The translations under genes and the position numbers were made by a program. DNA of 64,000 bases. Source: Sphingopyxis yananensis (GTDB taxonomy: Bacteria; Pseudomonadota; Alphaproteobacteria; Sphingomonadales; Sphingomonadaceae). The notes beneath the pieces were generated by a model, which saw nothing but the letters and a program-made list of their open reading frames with translations, searched no databases and was not told the origin of the DNA. Shown in pieces: positions 25,523 through 34,167 of this stretch (its first letter is position 1; the number at the start of each line of letters is the position of its first letter). Where the stretch lies: assembly GCF_020687785.1 (NCBI RefSeq), contig NZ_JAJEWI010000010.1, forward strand, positions 62,001-126,000, given 5' to 3'.

Positions 25523-26674
25523 CTATGGGGACCCTGCTTCCTTTCTAGGTGATGGAATATGGCCCTTCTTCTCATTGGTCCTAGGGCGGTAACGAAGAAA
25601 GCTGATGCTTCCATATAATAGGATTAAGCCAATCAGATTCAGGATTTCACTTTTCTGTTCCGTCAACGATGCACCCATTTGGTTAATCCCGACCATCAGG
25701 TGAATGCCCGGTGTCGTAGGGAGGAAACGGGCCAATAGGCTGAGCCAGCTGGGCGTTGCTTCGGTTGGCCAAGATATGCCAGCGAGAAAGAAAATGGGCA
25801 GCGAGGTAATGATCCAAAGCTGGATCGGACGCTCTCGTTCCTGAAAGAAAGAGGCGAGCGCTAAGGCCGCAGCGACGGTTGCCCCGACAAACACACATGT
25901 CGCGACGAGGAGGGCGTAAAATTGGCCCGCGGCGCGGGGCATATCGAGAAACCAAAAAACGAAACCAGTATAATAAGCGACATTGGCAAAGCCGATGGTG
26001 AAAAATGCCAGCCCAATTCCCAGCAATCCTTGGCCGTTAAATGCCAATGGTCCCTGCTGTTCGCGCATGGTTGCCGCCAACAGCGCCATGCCCATCAGCA
26101 AGGTTTGTTGGATGATCAGAAAGCTGACGGCGGGAATGATCGTGCTGCCATAGCCTTCGCGTGCGTTGAACATCGGGTGTGCGATCAGACCGAGTGCCGG
26201 CGGCGCGGGGGCACCCATGGCCATCGATTGATCGGTGGCAGCGCTTATGCCCATGTTGCCCATCGCCGATGCCACGCCCGCCAGCGCGGTGCTGGAACTT
26301 AGGAGATAGGCACCATTGCCATAAAGGGCGACGATGCCTTGTTCGCCGCGCAATATGCGGCCTTCAAAACCTTCGGGAATGACGATGGCCGCACTAATTT
26401 CCCGTCGTTCCATCTGTGCAAAGGCTGCGTTGGGAGACGGGAGTTGGGCAAGTAATTCGGCCTGCTGCAACGCTGACAATTTGCTGATCAGCGTCCGACT
26501 GCTTGCCGTATGGTCCATGTCCACCACCGCAATCGGCAGTCGGACAGGCACATCACCCCAATAAGCGCTGGGATAAAAGAAAGAGTAAAGGATCGCCGAG
26601 CCAATCAGCAACAGCAATGCGGTGCTGTCAGAGAAGATCGTGCGGAAGGTTGCAAGATAAGCGCGCCCAATCAT
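25523..26674 (-). CDS. ABC-2 type exporter permease (second of two)
   Basis: 383-residue inner-membrane permease of the ABC2_membrane_3/YhhJ type. It has an N-terminal membrane helix (LLLLIGSAILYSFFYPSAYW), a large periplasmic domain beginning DVPVRLPIAVVDMDHTASSRTL, then five C-terminal membrane helices (for example FAHPMF region onward, and LALASFFQERERPIQLW). ATG 26674 overlaps the stop of the upstream permease as ATGA, which fixes the start; a longer frame exists but lies inside that gene. It forms a heterodimer with its partner permease. No ATP-binding subunit is encoded in the operon. Confidence 0.85.
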   Translation of the reverse strand: MIGRAYLATFRTIFSDSTALLLLIGSAILYSFFYPSAYWGDVPVRLPIAVVDMDHTASSRTLISKLSALQQAELLAQLPSPNAAFAQMERREISAAIVIPEGFEGRILRGEQGIVALYGNGAYLLSSSTALAGVASAMGNMGISAATDQSMAMGAPAPPALGLIAHPMFNAREGYGSTIIPAVSFLIIQQTLLMGMALLAATMREQQGPLAFNGQGLLGIGLAFFTIGFANVAYYTGFVFWFLDMPRAAGQFYALLVATCVFVGATVAAALALASFFQERERPIQLWIITSLPIFFLAGISWPTEATPSWLSLLARFLPTTPGIHLMVGINQMGASLTEQKSEILNLIGLILLYGSISFLRYRPRTNEKKGHIPSPRKEAGSP

Positions 26675-27852
26675 CGCCGTCCCCATGTTTCCGGTCGGCT
26701 GGCCGCTTGAATATAGCGGGGAAGGCCAATGGCCGCGCCAACGAACAGAAATAACAACATGATGAAAATATGGGGTATCGAGACGCGAACTGCTGCACCC
26801 ATCAGCCATTGCTCGACAAGCAGCTTGGAAAAGCTGGTATAGGGTAGAATCGCGCTCCAGATTTGGGCGAAGCGGGACGCCGACTCGATAGGAAAGATTG
26901 TGCCGGCAAACGCGAAGGATGCCCCAGCATATAGGCCCGACAGTGATAGTGCACGGCCCATCGACAGCGACAGACCGATCAGCAACAAGGCAACGCCCGT
27001 ATAAGCAAGATACATCGCCATATATCCCAGCAGCAATAAGGCGATGCTACCCTGTAAGGCCCATCCACGCAGACCTGCCAAATAGGCCGTGGCCAAGATC
27101 CCCCACAGCATGAATATCAGAATATAGACTGTGATTTTTCCGCCTATTGCGGCGGCTGCGGTCGCCGGGGCTGCGCCGTCCAGCCATGGGCCAATGCTTC
27201 CATCGCGCAATTCTCGTCCCAAGGCGCTGACAATGGCAACCATGAAGATGAGGTGCAGCAAAGCCGGATGAATTAAGGCGACCAATTGCAATTCATAGCT
27301 TGTTTGCGGATTAAACAATATGGTGGTTTGCGCGGCAATGGGCGGCGCGCGGACGGTGCCCAGACGCAATATGGCGCTTTGTTCGACCGCAAGCCGCCCT
27401 GAGTAATCTTGGATCACAGAGGTTGCTTCGCGAAGCGCGGCGCCGGATGGCGTCGAATAGCTGGCGTTATAGAAGATAATTAGCTTGCCCGTTTCGCCGC
27501 GCATCACGCTGCGTTCGGTATCGCGCGGGATCAGCAATATAGCATATATGCTTCTTTCCCGTATCGCTTGCTGCGCAGCTTGCATATCGGTTGGATGGTC
27601 CGAAACATGCAAGCCTGGGGCCGCATCCAGCCGGCGCGTCAGTTCGCGGGCGGTTGCGCTGCCGTCCTGATCAATCACCGCAATGGGTAAATTCCGCATC
27701 ACGCTGGGCGACAGCTGGATGGCCACAATCGCTAGCAGCAGCAAGGGAAGCCATGTGACAAGCGCCAGATCAAGAGGATTGGACCGAAGAAAAAATAGCT
27801 CGCGATACCACGCGTTTGTAAAGCTTCGTCCAAGTGCCCGCTCCGGCATCAT
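26671..27852 (-). CDS. ABC-2 type exporter permease (first of two)
   Basis: 393-residue inner-membrane permease paralogous to the next gene. The N-terminal helix is followed by the periplasmic domain NLPIAVIDQDGSATARELTRR, then a C-terminal set of five to six membrane helices (for example LLIGLSLSMGRALSLSGLYAGA, given as a region). The start overlaps the HlyD gene stop as ATGA and its own end overlaps the second permease, so translation is coupled across the operon. This arrangement parallels YbhS/YbhR and YhhJ systems, in which an ATPase (YbhF or RbbA) is normally encoded nearby; none is found here. Confidence 0.85.
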   Translation of the reverse strand: MMPERALGRSFTNAWYRELFFLRSNPLDLALVTWLPLLLLAIVAIQLSPSVMRNLPIAVIDQDGSATARELTRRLDAAPGLHVSDHPTDMQAAQQAIRERSIYAILLIPRDTERSVMRGETGKLIIFYNASYSTPSGAALREATSVIQDYSGRLAVEQSAILRLGTVRAPPIAAQTTILFNPQTSYELQLVALIHPALLHLIFMVAIVSALGRELRDGSIGPWLDGAAPATAAAAIGGKITVYILIFMLWGILATAYLAGLRGWALQGSIALLLLGYMAMYLAYTGVALLLIGLSLSMGRALSLSGLYAGASFAFAGTIFPIESASRFAQIWSAILPYTSFSKLLVEQWLMGAAVRVSIPHIFIMLLFLFVGAAIGLPRYIQAASRPETWGRR

Positions 27853-28880
27853 TGTGGCCAGTCGAACAACACGGTCATGCCTGGACGCAAGCCAGAAATG
27901 GGCTTGATCGGAACCATACGGATTTCAAAGCTTTTGATATCGAATCCGCTGGATTGGCGTGTGGCACGCCAAGTCGCAAAGTCGCCTGCTGGTGCAAGGA
28001 AGGTGACACGAAATTCGGCGCGGCGCTGATCAAGCGCCGGAATTTTGCCGATCAGCGTTCGGCCCTTGCCGAGCCCATGAAGCTGGTCTTCCCGCACATT
28101 GATGGTGACCCAAGGGTGCTGGATATCCGTCAGCATAAATACCGGAAAACCTTGTGGAACCAGTTCGCCTGGTTGGGCCAGTCGCCGACCAATTTCCCCC
28201 GCCATGGGGGCCGTGACCTGAGTTTCGGCGGCCGCTGCTGCGACCTCTGCTGCGGCTCCGCGTGCTTGCTGCACTTGCCCGCCTGCGGCGGCTTTGTCTT
28301 CGGACCGTGCTCCCGCGCGCGCCAAATCATATTGGGCGCGCGCTGCATTGGCAGCCTCACGCGCGGCAATCGCATTGGTGCGCGCTTCATCCCGTTTCTG
28401 TCCTGCAAGCACACCCTCCGCAGCAAGCCGCTGGGTGCGTTGATAGGTCGTGTCGGCAAGCGCCGCTGCGGCATCGGCCCGTCGCCATTGCGCTTCGGCG
28501 GCGCGAATATCTTCTGGCCGTGCGCCGCTGCGTGCCTTGTCGGACACCGCTTCGGCGGCGACAAGTGCACCGCCCGCTTGCTCGGCCTTGGCCGCCACTT
28601 CGGGGCTGGCGATCGTGTAAAGCAATTGTCCAGCAACAACGGCCTGACCTTCGTCGACATCAAATGACGCGATCCGCCCCGTCACCTTGCTAGTGATGCG
28701 CACCGCATGCGCATCGACCATGCCCTGCAACTGGTCGGGGATCGGGCGATAGGCGAGCCAGAGGCCCAGTGCAATGAACGCCGCGACAGCCAAAACTATG
28801 ATGATGGTGCGACCTCGCGCACGGTTTTCATCCGCCTTCACGGGTTGGGGCGCTTCCTCAATGATGCTGTCGTCGGTCAT
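27849..28880 (-). CDS. HlyD family periplasmic adaptor (membrane fusion protein)
   Basis: 343 residues. Single N-terminal membrane anchor (TIIIVLAVAAFIALGLWLAY, about 25-44), first half of the lipoyl domain (SKVTGRIASFDVDEGQAV), an Ala-rich coiled-coil hairpin of about 120 residues (AEQAGGALVAAEAV to RGAAAEVAAAAAE), second lipoyl half (VTAPMAGEIGRRLAQPGE), and a beta-barrel region ending GMTVLFDWPQ. It bridges the inner-membrane permease pair to the TolC-like channel encoded upstream. The start overlaps the TolC-like gene stop as ATGA. Confidence 0.9.
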   Translation of the reverse strand: MTDDSIIEEAPQPVKADENRARGRTIIIVLAVAAFIALGLWLAYRPIPDQLQGMVDAHAVRITSKVTGRIASFDVDEGQAVVAGQLLYTIASPEVAAKAEQAGGALVAAEAVSDKARSGARPEDIRAAEAQWRRADAAAALADTTYQRTQRLAAEGVLAGQKRDEARTNAIAAREAANAARAQYDLARAGARSEDKAAAGGQVQQARGAAAEVAAAAAETQVTAPMAGEIGRRLAQPGELVPQGFPVFMLTDIQHPWVTINVREDQLHGLGKGRTLIGKIPALDQRRAEFRVTFLAPAGDFATWRATRQSSGFDIKSFEIRMVPIKPISGLRPGMTVLFDWPQ

Positions 28881-30241
28881 GGCAATTCTCTGTCACTACC
28901 CATCGCAAATTCTGGCATTTCTATGATCTGGTCGCTAAGCTCGAGCAGCTGGGCAAAAGCGATGACATAGTCATAGGCCGCTTGGGCGCGCTGTATGCGT
29001 GCGCGGCCCAAACCGAGTTCGGCATTGACCACATCCAGCGATGTTGCTTGCTGCTCACGATAGGACAGATTTTGTAGGCGCAAATTCTCTTGGGCTGAGG
29101 CAAGGGCACTATTAAGCGATAAGAAATGAGATCTGGCGGCTTCGGCGTCATTCCATGCCTTTGTGACGCCGATTTCGATCTGGACCATCGCCTCGCGCCG
29201 TCCTGCTTCGGCTTGATACAGCGTCTCGCGGGCTGCCGCGACCGATTGGTTGCGACCAAGGCCCGACGCGATCTTGTATCGAAGGCTGAGGCCCACGGCC
29301 CAATCGGAATCGGTGAGCAGGGCATCGCGGCGATCAAAATTATACTGCCCAAATGCGCCGATTGTCGGCAAATGCTTTGATCGTTCTATCGCTACACCAG
29401 CTTGGGCCTGTGCTTCCAGCGCGCGAAAGCGGTGCAGTTCCGGATGGGCATCCAGCGCCGCTTGTTTAAAATGGGCCAGCGGTTCAAGCGGCTGGCGGTT
29501 GATGAACAGCGGCGTGGTGGGGCGTATGCCTTGGGGCGTGCGCAGCAAGCCTGCAAGCACCGCATTGGCGGTAGAGAGGTCGCCGACTGCTTTGTCAAAT
29601 TCCCGTGCACCATCATCACGGGCGACTTGGGCCTGAAGGCGCTGAGCCTTGCTAATAAATTGCTCGCGCTCCAATTTTTGTGCATCCGCAAGATGCTGAT
29701 CCAGCCCAGCCAGCACGTCACGGCGAATGCCAAGCGCTTGTTCCGCGAGTTGTTGGCCATAATAGGCCTGCACCAGTTGAAGCAGGGCTTTGTTGGTTTG
29801 CCCCCGATGATCGGCCTGAGCCTGATCCAATTTGGCGCGCGCGCCTGTCTTTGTCGCGTTGATCAACCCACCAGTGAACAAGGGCAGGCTGATCGTCACA
29901 ATTGGGCGCACGGCGGTCTCCTGACGCCGAAATCGCAAAGGGTCCGGGATGCCAAAGGCCTGCGCGACGGGGGCCAGAGACCCGAGCGGCAGATAAAGCG
30001 TTTTTTGATATTCGAGTAATTGTCCTTCGAAATCAACATCCGGCCGACCGAGGGAATGCGTGGCCCCTACGGTCGCGGCCTTGCTACGAACATCGGCGTT
30101 CGTCGCCGCCAAAGCATCGGAGCGTTCCAGCAAGCGTTGCTGCGCTGATCGATAATCCAATGGGACGGCATCATTTTCTTGTCCCGTTGCTGGCAACGAA
30201 ACAAGCGCGCAGCCCATGATCAGCAGGCCCCATCTGTTCAT
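28877..30241 (-). CDS. TolC family outer-membrane channel
   Basis: 454 residues, outer-membrane efflux channel. Signal peptide (LLIMGCALVSLPATGQ), then the duplicated helical OEP repeats: QADHRGQTNKALLQLVQAYYG and EAGRREAMVQIEIGVTKAWN (regions), and the C-terminal LGLGRARIQRAQAAYDYVIAF. ATG 30241 is chosen because AAGGGG lies six bases upstream; an in-frame GTG at 30262 is less likely. First gene of the four-gene exporter operon (TolC, HlyD, permease, permease), each overlapping the next by four bases. Confidence 0.9.
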   Translation of the reverse strand: MNRWGLLIMGCALVSLPATGQENDAVPLDYRSAQQRLLERSDALAATNADVRSKAATVGATHSLGRPDVDFEGQLLEYQKTLYLPLGSLAPVAQAFGIPDPLRFRRQETAVRPIVTISLPLFTGGLINATKTGARAKLDQAQADHRGQTNKALLQLVQAYYGQQLAEQALGIRRDVLAGLDQHLADAQKLEREQFISKAQRLQAQVARDDGAREFDKAVGDLSTANAVLAGLLRTPQGIRPTTPLFINRQPLEPLAHFKQAALDAHPELHRFRALEAQAQAGVAIERSKHLPTIGAFGQYNFDRRDALLTDSDWAVGLSLRYKIASGLGRNQSVAAARETLYQAEAGRREAMVQIEIGVTKAWNDAEAARSHFLSLNSALASAQENLRLQNLSYREQQATSLDVVNAELGLGRARIQRAQAAYDYVIAFAQLLELSDQIIEMPEFAMGSDRELP

Positions 30242-30470
30242 CACGACCCCTTGTTTGACCACGAAAATCTACACCGTTGCGGTATCAACGCAAGCCCATT
30301 TGGGGTGGGGGGCTCTCCTATGGAAATGATCAGCCATGACGCGCAGGATGATCGCCCGATGGCAGCATTATCAGCGCCCCATTATATGAAATGGCGCAGC
30401 GGGCGAATAGCTTGCCTGTTTCAATCCCCCTCAGCGGTGGTGGCCGCAGACAATCAAGCAGATAAGTTGT

Positions 30471-31265
30471 TCAACTGGCGAGCATCTTTGTCCCGACCAA
30501 AAGAAGCACTGCCGCCAGCATGGGGCGCAAAAGTTGGTCGGGCGCACGGCTGGACAAAAGGCTGCCGACGATCACGCCAGGTATCGACCCGACCAAAAGG
30601 TTGAGAAGCAGTTCGATATCGACCGCCCCGTAAAGCCAATGACCAAAGCCCGCCACAAGTGCTAGCGGCACCGCATGCGCAATATCCGTGCCGACGATCC
30701 GCGATATGGAAAGATTGGGATAGAGCATCAACAAAGCGGTTACCCCAATCGCGCCTGCCCCGACCGAAGATATCGATACGGCGACGCCAATAAACGCGCC
30801 AAGGGCGATGGTCGGTATGAAGGCGTGATGATCATCCGTGCGCCTATGGTGCTGGGCATAAGACATTAATTGCGGATGAAATAAGGTCGCGACGGCGGTC
30901 AGGATCAGCATGCAGCCAAGAAACACAATGATGACATGTTCGGCGCGGGTGCCGATCTCGCCGAACCATTGCAATGAAATGACCGACAGGATGGCGGCTG
31001 GAATCGAGCCCGTCGCCAGACGTCTGACAATGTGCCAGTCTACCGTATCGCGCCAGCCGTGAATACTTCCACCCACGGTCTTTGTCAGCGCCGCGAATAA
31101 TAAATCGGTGCCAACGGCCGTTTTGGGATTCACGCCAAACATCAGGACCAACAGCGGTGTCATCAGCGATCCTCCGCCGACGCCCGTCAAGCCGACCAGC
31201 ATGCCGACCAGTACCCCCGCCACAACATGCATTATGTCCAATTGGCCAACCAATGTGTTGAACAC
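30471..31265 (-). CDS. Sulfite exporter TauE/SafE family permease
   Basis: 264-residue inner-membrane protein with about eight hydrophobic segments. The family hallmark GLTGVGGGSLMTPLLVLMFGV lies in the first repeat, followed by KTAVGTDLLFAALTKTVGG, and the second repeat contains SVGAGAIGVTALLMLY and RIVGTDIAHAVPLALVAG. Members export sulfite, sulfoacetate or related anions, or take up sulfur or carboxylate compounds. It is on the same strand as the exporter operon but 229 bp upstream, so probably a separate transcript. It is not near the sulfate assimilation operon (13 kb away). Confidence 0.88.
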   Translation of the reverse strand: MFNTLVGQLDIMHVVAGVLVGMLVGLTGVGGGSLMTPLLVLMFGVNPKTAVGTDLLFAALTKTVGGSIHGWRDTVDWHIVRRLATGSIPAAILSVISLQWFGEIGTRAEHVIIVFLGCMLILTAVATLFHPQLMSYAQHHRRTDDHHAFIPTIALGAFIGVAVSISSVGAGAIGVTALLMLYPNLSISRIVGTDIAHAVPLALVAGFGHWLYGAVDIELLLNLLVGSIPGVIVGSLLSSRAPDQLLRPMLAAVLLLVGTKMLAS

Positions 31266-31968
31266 CTATTTCCCCACAACCGTCATAATTATGGGAGGAC
31301 TTGTGGCAAATGGACGGCAATCGAGCAACGACTCTTCGCGGGTTGACATGGAATTCATATGCGAAACAGGGCTGATTTGGCATATAAAATTGCTGCGAAT
31401 GGGGGCCGGACGGGGTCATGCTGCCCAAACCGGCATCCACAGATGCCTTGCGGTTCGGACGCGGCGGGGTGAACGGCAGACTGCGGCTAACCGGCAAGCA
31501 TTCCTGACAAGATAGTTGGAGCATAGTTGGAGCGGCGTTCCACTGGCCGCAGTGCTGCTGCATATCGGGCCAAGCGCCGCCGACCCGCAGCCCCTTTAGC
31601 AATCGGCAAATCTTCGGGGTCCGGAACGGCTCGTTGGAAATATCCTTGGGCCATAAAGGCGGGGGTTTGGCTATTCCTTTTGTCAGCGTGTCGCGAGCTT
31701 CTCCTTTGCCGTCCATCTTCAGGAGGTGGCTAGAGGGCGATGCTGGATGTGAGAATTGGGGTGGGTTATTTTTACGATCAAATTTTACGCAAATTGTGAT
31801 TTAATTGAAATATTTTCAATGTCATTCGTAGAAAAAATGGCAAATTGATATTGCATATATTATCGAAGCAGGGATATTGTAACGATGTGATGGGCGGCTC
31901 AGTCTTTGCTGAACAGGCTGTGACCTGATCTGCCGTCATGAAAAAATAATAGTTGGGAAAGGCCGGAA
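31266..31968. other. Gene-free stretch of about 700 bp
   Basis: No convincing gene. ORFs at 31108-31515 and 31527-31733 on the plus strand, and a long minus-strand frame across 30844-31716, have no recognisable motif and overlap the TauE gene. The segment contains an 11-bp tandem duplication (ATAGTTGGAGC at 31512-31522 and 31523-31533). Its right third (from about 31760) is AT-rich with a palindrome at 31804-31820, consistent with the promoter of the isomerase-hydrolase pair. Confidence 0.5.
31804..31820. promoter_or_regulatory. Perfect palindrome ahead of isomerase-hydrolase genes
   Basis: ATTGAAA, three bases, TTTCAAT: a perfect 7-bp inverted repeat in AT-rich DNA about 150 bp before the GTG of the downstream gene. 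It is a plausible operator, with no regulator gene adjacent. Confidence 0.35.
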
Positions 31969-32817
31969 GTGAGCGAGGGGGCATATCCCAACATAAGATT
32001 TTCGGGCCATTTGGGTCTGGCTGCTCCCGATGCGCCGCTGTTCGCGCATAGCGCTGCTTCTTCTGCTCCGCCCGATCAGATTCGCTATTTGGCTGCCCAG
32101 GGTTTTTCTGGCCTGTTTGATCCCTATGTGAAGATGCGGTCGCCGTTGCAACAAGCGGAAATATCACGGGCTTTGCAAGATTTTGGCTTATGTTTTGGTA
32201 CGTTCAACAATGATTTGGCGCATTGGAATCAGCCGGTCTGGAATGTCAAATCTGCGGATGGCACCCGTCTGCTGAAAACCAGTCTTTCTTCCAGCGCGGA
32301 TATTTTGCGCCAATTTCCCCAAGCCAAAGCCGTGTGCGTGACTGGTGCTGATGCAAGCCAAAGCCATGAGCAGCAAATGGACGCCATGATCCGCAATTTG
32401 CAGGACCATGCCGACGAAGCCCAAGCGTCTGGATTGACGCTGTTGGTCGAAGCTGTCGCACCGCAATGGATTGACGGTTTATTTGTCACACATACCGAGC
32501 AGGCCGCAGAGATTGTACGTGCGGTCGGACATCCTGCGGTGCGCTTGTTGTTCGATACGGGCCATTCCGCCTTGTCGGGCGAAGATGTGCTGCATCAATT
32601 GGATAGCCACTGGGATATCATCGATACCATTCAATTGGCCGACACACCGGCGCGGTGCGCCCCAGGCCAAGGCACGCTGGCGTGGGACGAAATTTTTCGG
32701 CTGCTAGCCCAGCGCCAATTTGATGGCGCTGTGGAATTGGAATTCCAGCCATTGCCCAGCCGCCAAGGCGAGGCCGACATCATGCCGAATTTGCGCAAAT
32801 TTTTATCAGAAAAATAA
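31969..32817 (+). CDS. Hydroxypyruvate isomerase-like TIM-barrel protein
   Basis: 282 residues of the xylose-isomerase-like TIM barrel (AP_endonuc_2) superfamily, closest in pattern to hydroxypyruvate isomerase/sugar isomerases. Barrel strands with metal-site residues are seen in LTLLVEAVAP (Glu), VRLLFDTGHSALSGEDV (Asp, His), IDTIQLADTPARCAPGQG, and the final AVELEFQP (Glu). The start is GTG 31969 with GGAAAGG upstream. The stop precedes the hydrolase ATG by one base, so the two genes are co-translated. The substrate cannot be assigned from motifs; a small hydroxy-keto acid or sugar is likely. Confidence 0.75.
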   Translation: MSEGAYPNIRFSGHLGLAAPDAPLFAHSAASSAPPDQIRYLAAQGFSGLFDPYVKMRSPLQQAEISRALQDFGLCFGTFNNDLAHWNQPVWNVKSADGTRLLKTSLSSSADILRQFPQAKAVCVTGADASQSHEQQMDAMIRNLQDHADEAQASGLTLLVEAVAPQWIDGLFVTHTEQAAEIVRAVGHPAVRLLFDTGHSALSGEDVLHQLDSHWDIIDTIQLADTPARCAPGQGTLAWDEIFRLLAQRQFDGAVELEFQPLPSRQGEADIMPNLRKFLSEK

Positions 32818-32818
32818 A

Positions 32819-33892
32819 ATGGAGAGTTTGGTGGAACAGGTTGAAACGCTGGGTCTGACGGAAAAAGTCGTCGAAACAAATGGCATGAAAATGCGCATTG
32901 TGGAATGCGGCACAGGAAAGCCTGTGATCTTTTGCCATGGTTTCCCCGGGCTTTGGTATAGCTGGCGTCACCAATTGGAAGCGGTCGCGCGGGCGGGTTA
33001 TCGCGCCATTGCGGTGGACCAGCGCGGCTATGGTCGCAGCGAGCGGTCGTTGGACGTCGCATCCTATGACGCCAATATGGCGATGGCCGACATGATCGGT
33101 TTGTTGGACGCCATCAAAGAGAAAGAAGCGATTTTTGTGGGCCATGATTTTGGCGCGCAACAAGTTTGCAATCTGGCGGTCCGCTTCCCAGAGCGGGTGG
33201 CGGGCGTGGTGATTATGTCATGCCCCTATGACTTTGATTTGGCGGGGCGCGGTGGGCGTGGCCGCAATAGTTCATCGACCGATGTGGCTATGGAATGGGC
33301 GGGCGGTATGCGCCCAACCGAAGCCTTTGCGATGGCGGCCGAAAAGCATTTCCTGCACCTGCATTATTTGCAGGCCATCGGCCCTGCGGAACGGGAATTG
33401 GAACCACGGGCAGGGGAATTTCTGCGGCGTTTGTTCTGGGCGCTGAGCAGCGGCGGTGAATATAAAAGCTATGTCGACCATCCATCCGAAAATAGCGGCT
33501 ATTTGGATGTTTTGGCCCCAGCGCCCGCGCTTCCTTGGGCTTGGATGTCGGAAGCGGACATGGACTATTTTATAACAGAAACGGCTGCGGCGAATGAAGG
33601 GGAAGTCTTCGTCGGTGGCTTCAATTCCTATCGCGCGGCTGATCGCAACTGGGAACTGGGCGAAGAGTGGGCTGACGCCAATATCGAGGTGCCAGCCCTA
33701 TTTGTGTCTGGCGCGGACGATATTGTTTTGAAAATGATCGCCCCCGATGCGCTGGATATTATGAAAAGCCGTGTGCCGGATTTGCGCGGCATTCACCTAA
33801 TCCCCAATGCGGGGCATTTTGTGCAAATGGAGCAGCCCGAAGAAATGAACAAGGCGCTCATTCCCTTTTTCCACTCGGTGGAATGGCGTTGA
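32819..33892 (+). CDS. Alpha/beta hydrolase, epoxide hydrolase-like
   Basis: 357 residues. Alpha/beta hydrolase fold with HGFPGLWYSWRHQL as the oxyanion-hole region, nucleophile Asp in GHDFGAQQ, cap-domain Tyr within NSYRAADRNWE, and catalytic His in NAGHFVQMEQPEE. The Asp nucleophile and ring-opening Tyr fit soluble epoxide hydrolases, which add water to an epoxide; haloalkanoate dehalogenase activity is an alternative. The start is ATG 32819, one base after the upstream stop. GTG 32831 also fits because GGAGAG lies just before it. No signal peptide. Confidence 0.82.
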   Translation: MESLVEQVETLGLTEKVVETNGMKMRIVECGTGKPVIFCHGFPGLWYSWRHQLEAVARAGYRAIAVDQRGYGRSERSLDVASYDANMAMADMIGLLDAIKEKEAIFVGHDFGAQQVCNLAVRFPERVAGVVIMSCPYDFDLAGRGGRGRNSSSTDVAMEWAGGMRPTEAFAMAAEKHFLHLHYLQAIGPAERELEPRAGEFLRRLFWALSSGGEYKSYVDHPSENSGYLDVLAPAPALPWAWMSEADMDYFITETAAANEGEVFVGGFNSYRAADRNWELGEEWADANIEVPALFVSGADDIVLKMIAPDALDIMKSRVPDLRGIHLIPNAGHFVQMEQPEEMNKALIPFFHSVEWR

Positions 33893-33919
33893 ACGCTATC
33901 ACTTCCATAGGATGATGCG

Positions 33920-33970
33920 AATGATGACGCTGTGGTTCCTGATGCAGGAGCAACGAACAGCGTCATCATT
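33920..33970. terminator. Long hairpin after the hydrolase gene
   Basis: AATGATGACGCTGT (33920-33933) pairs perfectly with ACAGCGTCATCATT (33957-33970). The 23-base loop itself contains a small hairpin (TCCTG atg CAGGA). There is no U-run after it, so it is either a non-canonical terminator or an mRNA-end stabiliser. Confidence 0.5.
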
Positions 33971-34046
33971 TGGCGGCCCCGAAATGGTCTGGGGCTGGTA
34001 TCGATGCTTGGGGCTTCTGTCGCTGGGATGAATGGCGCTGCTGATA

Positions 34047-34063
34047 TGCGACATTTTGCGACA
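34047..34063. promoter_or_regulatory. TGCGACA direct repeat upstream of EF-hand gene
   Basis: TGCGACA at 34047-34053 and 34057-34063, exactly one helical turn (10 bp) apart, 105-121 bp before the EF-hand gene start. The same repeat with the same period lies 125-141 bp before the rcnB-like gene (53883-53899, other strand). Period-10 direct repeats are typical of OmpR-family binding sites, and an OmpR-type regulator is encoded just downstream at 34936. Confidence 0.5.
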
Positions 34064-34167
34064 ATTTTTGGGTTTTACGGCAACGTCATGCTACAAAGCG
34101 GGGCTAGAACGCCATTAACGGGGCAGCGACTTCCCCTTTACCGCTGACCCCGAACCGGAGTTTCGAT

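Noticed and set aside
30844..31716. 290-codon minus-strand ORF
   Set aside because: Overlaps the TauE/SafE gene in another frame; the membrane-protein frame has family motifs, this one has none.
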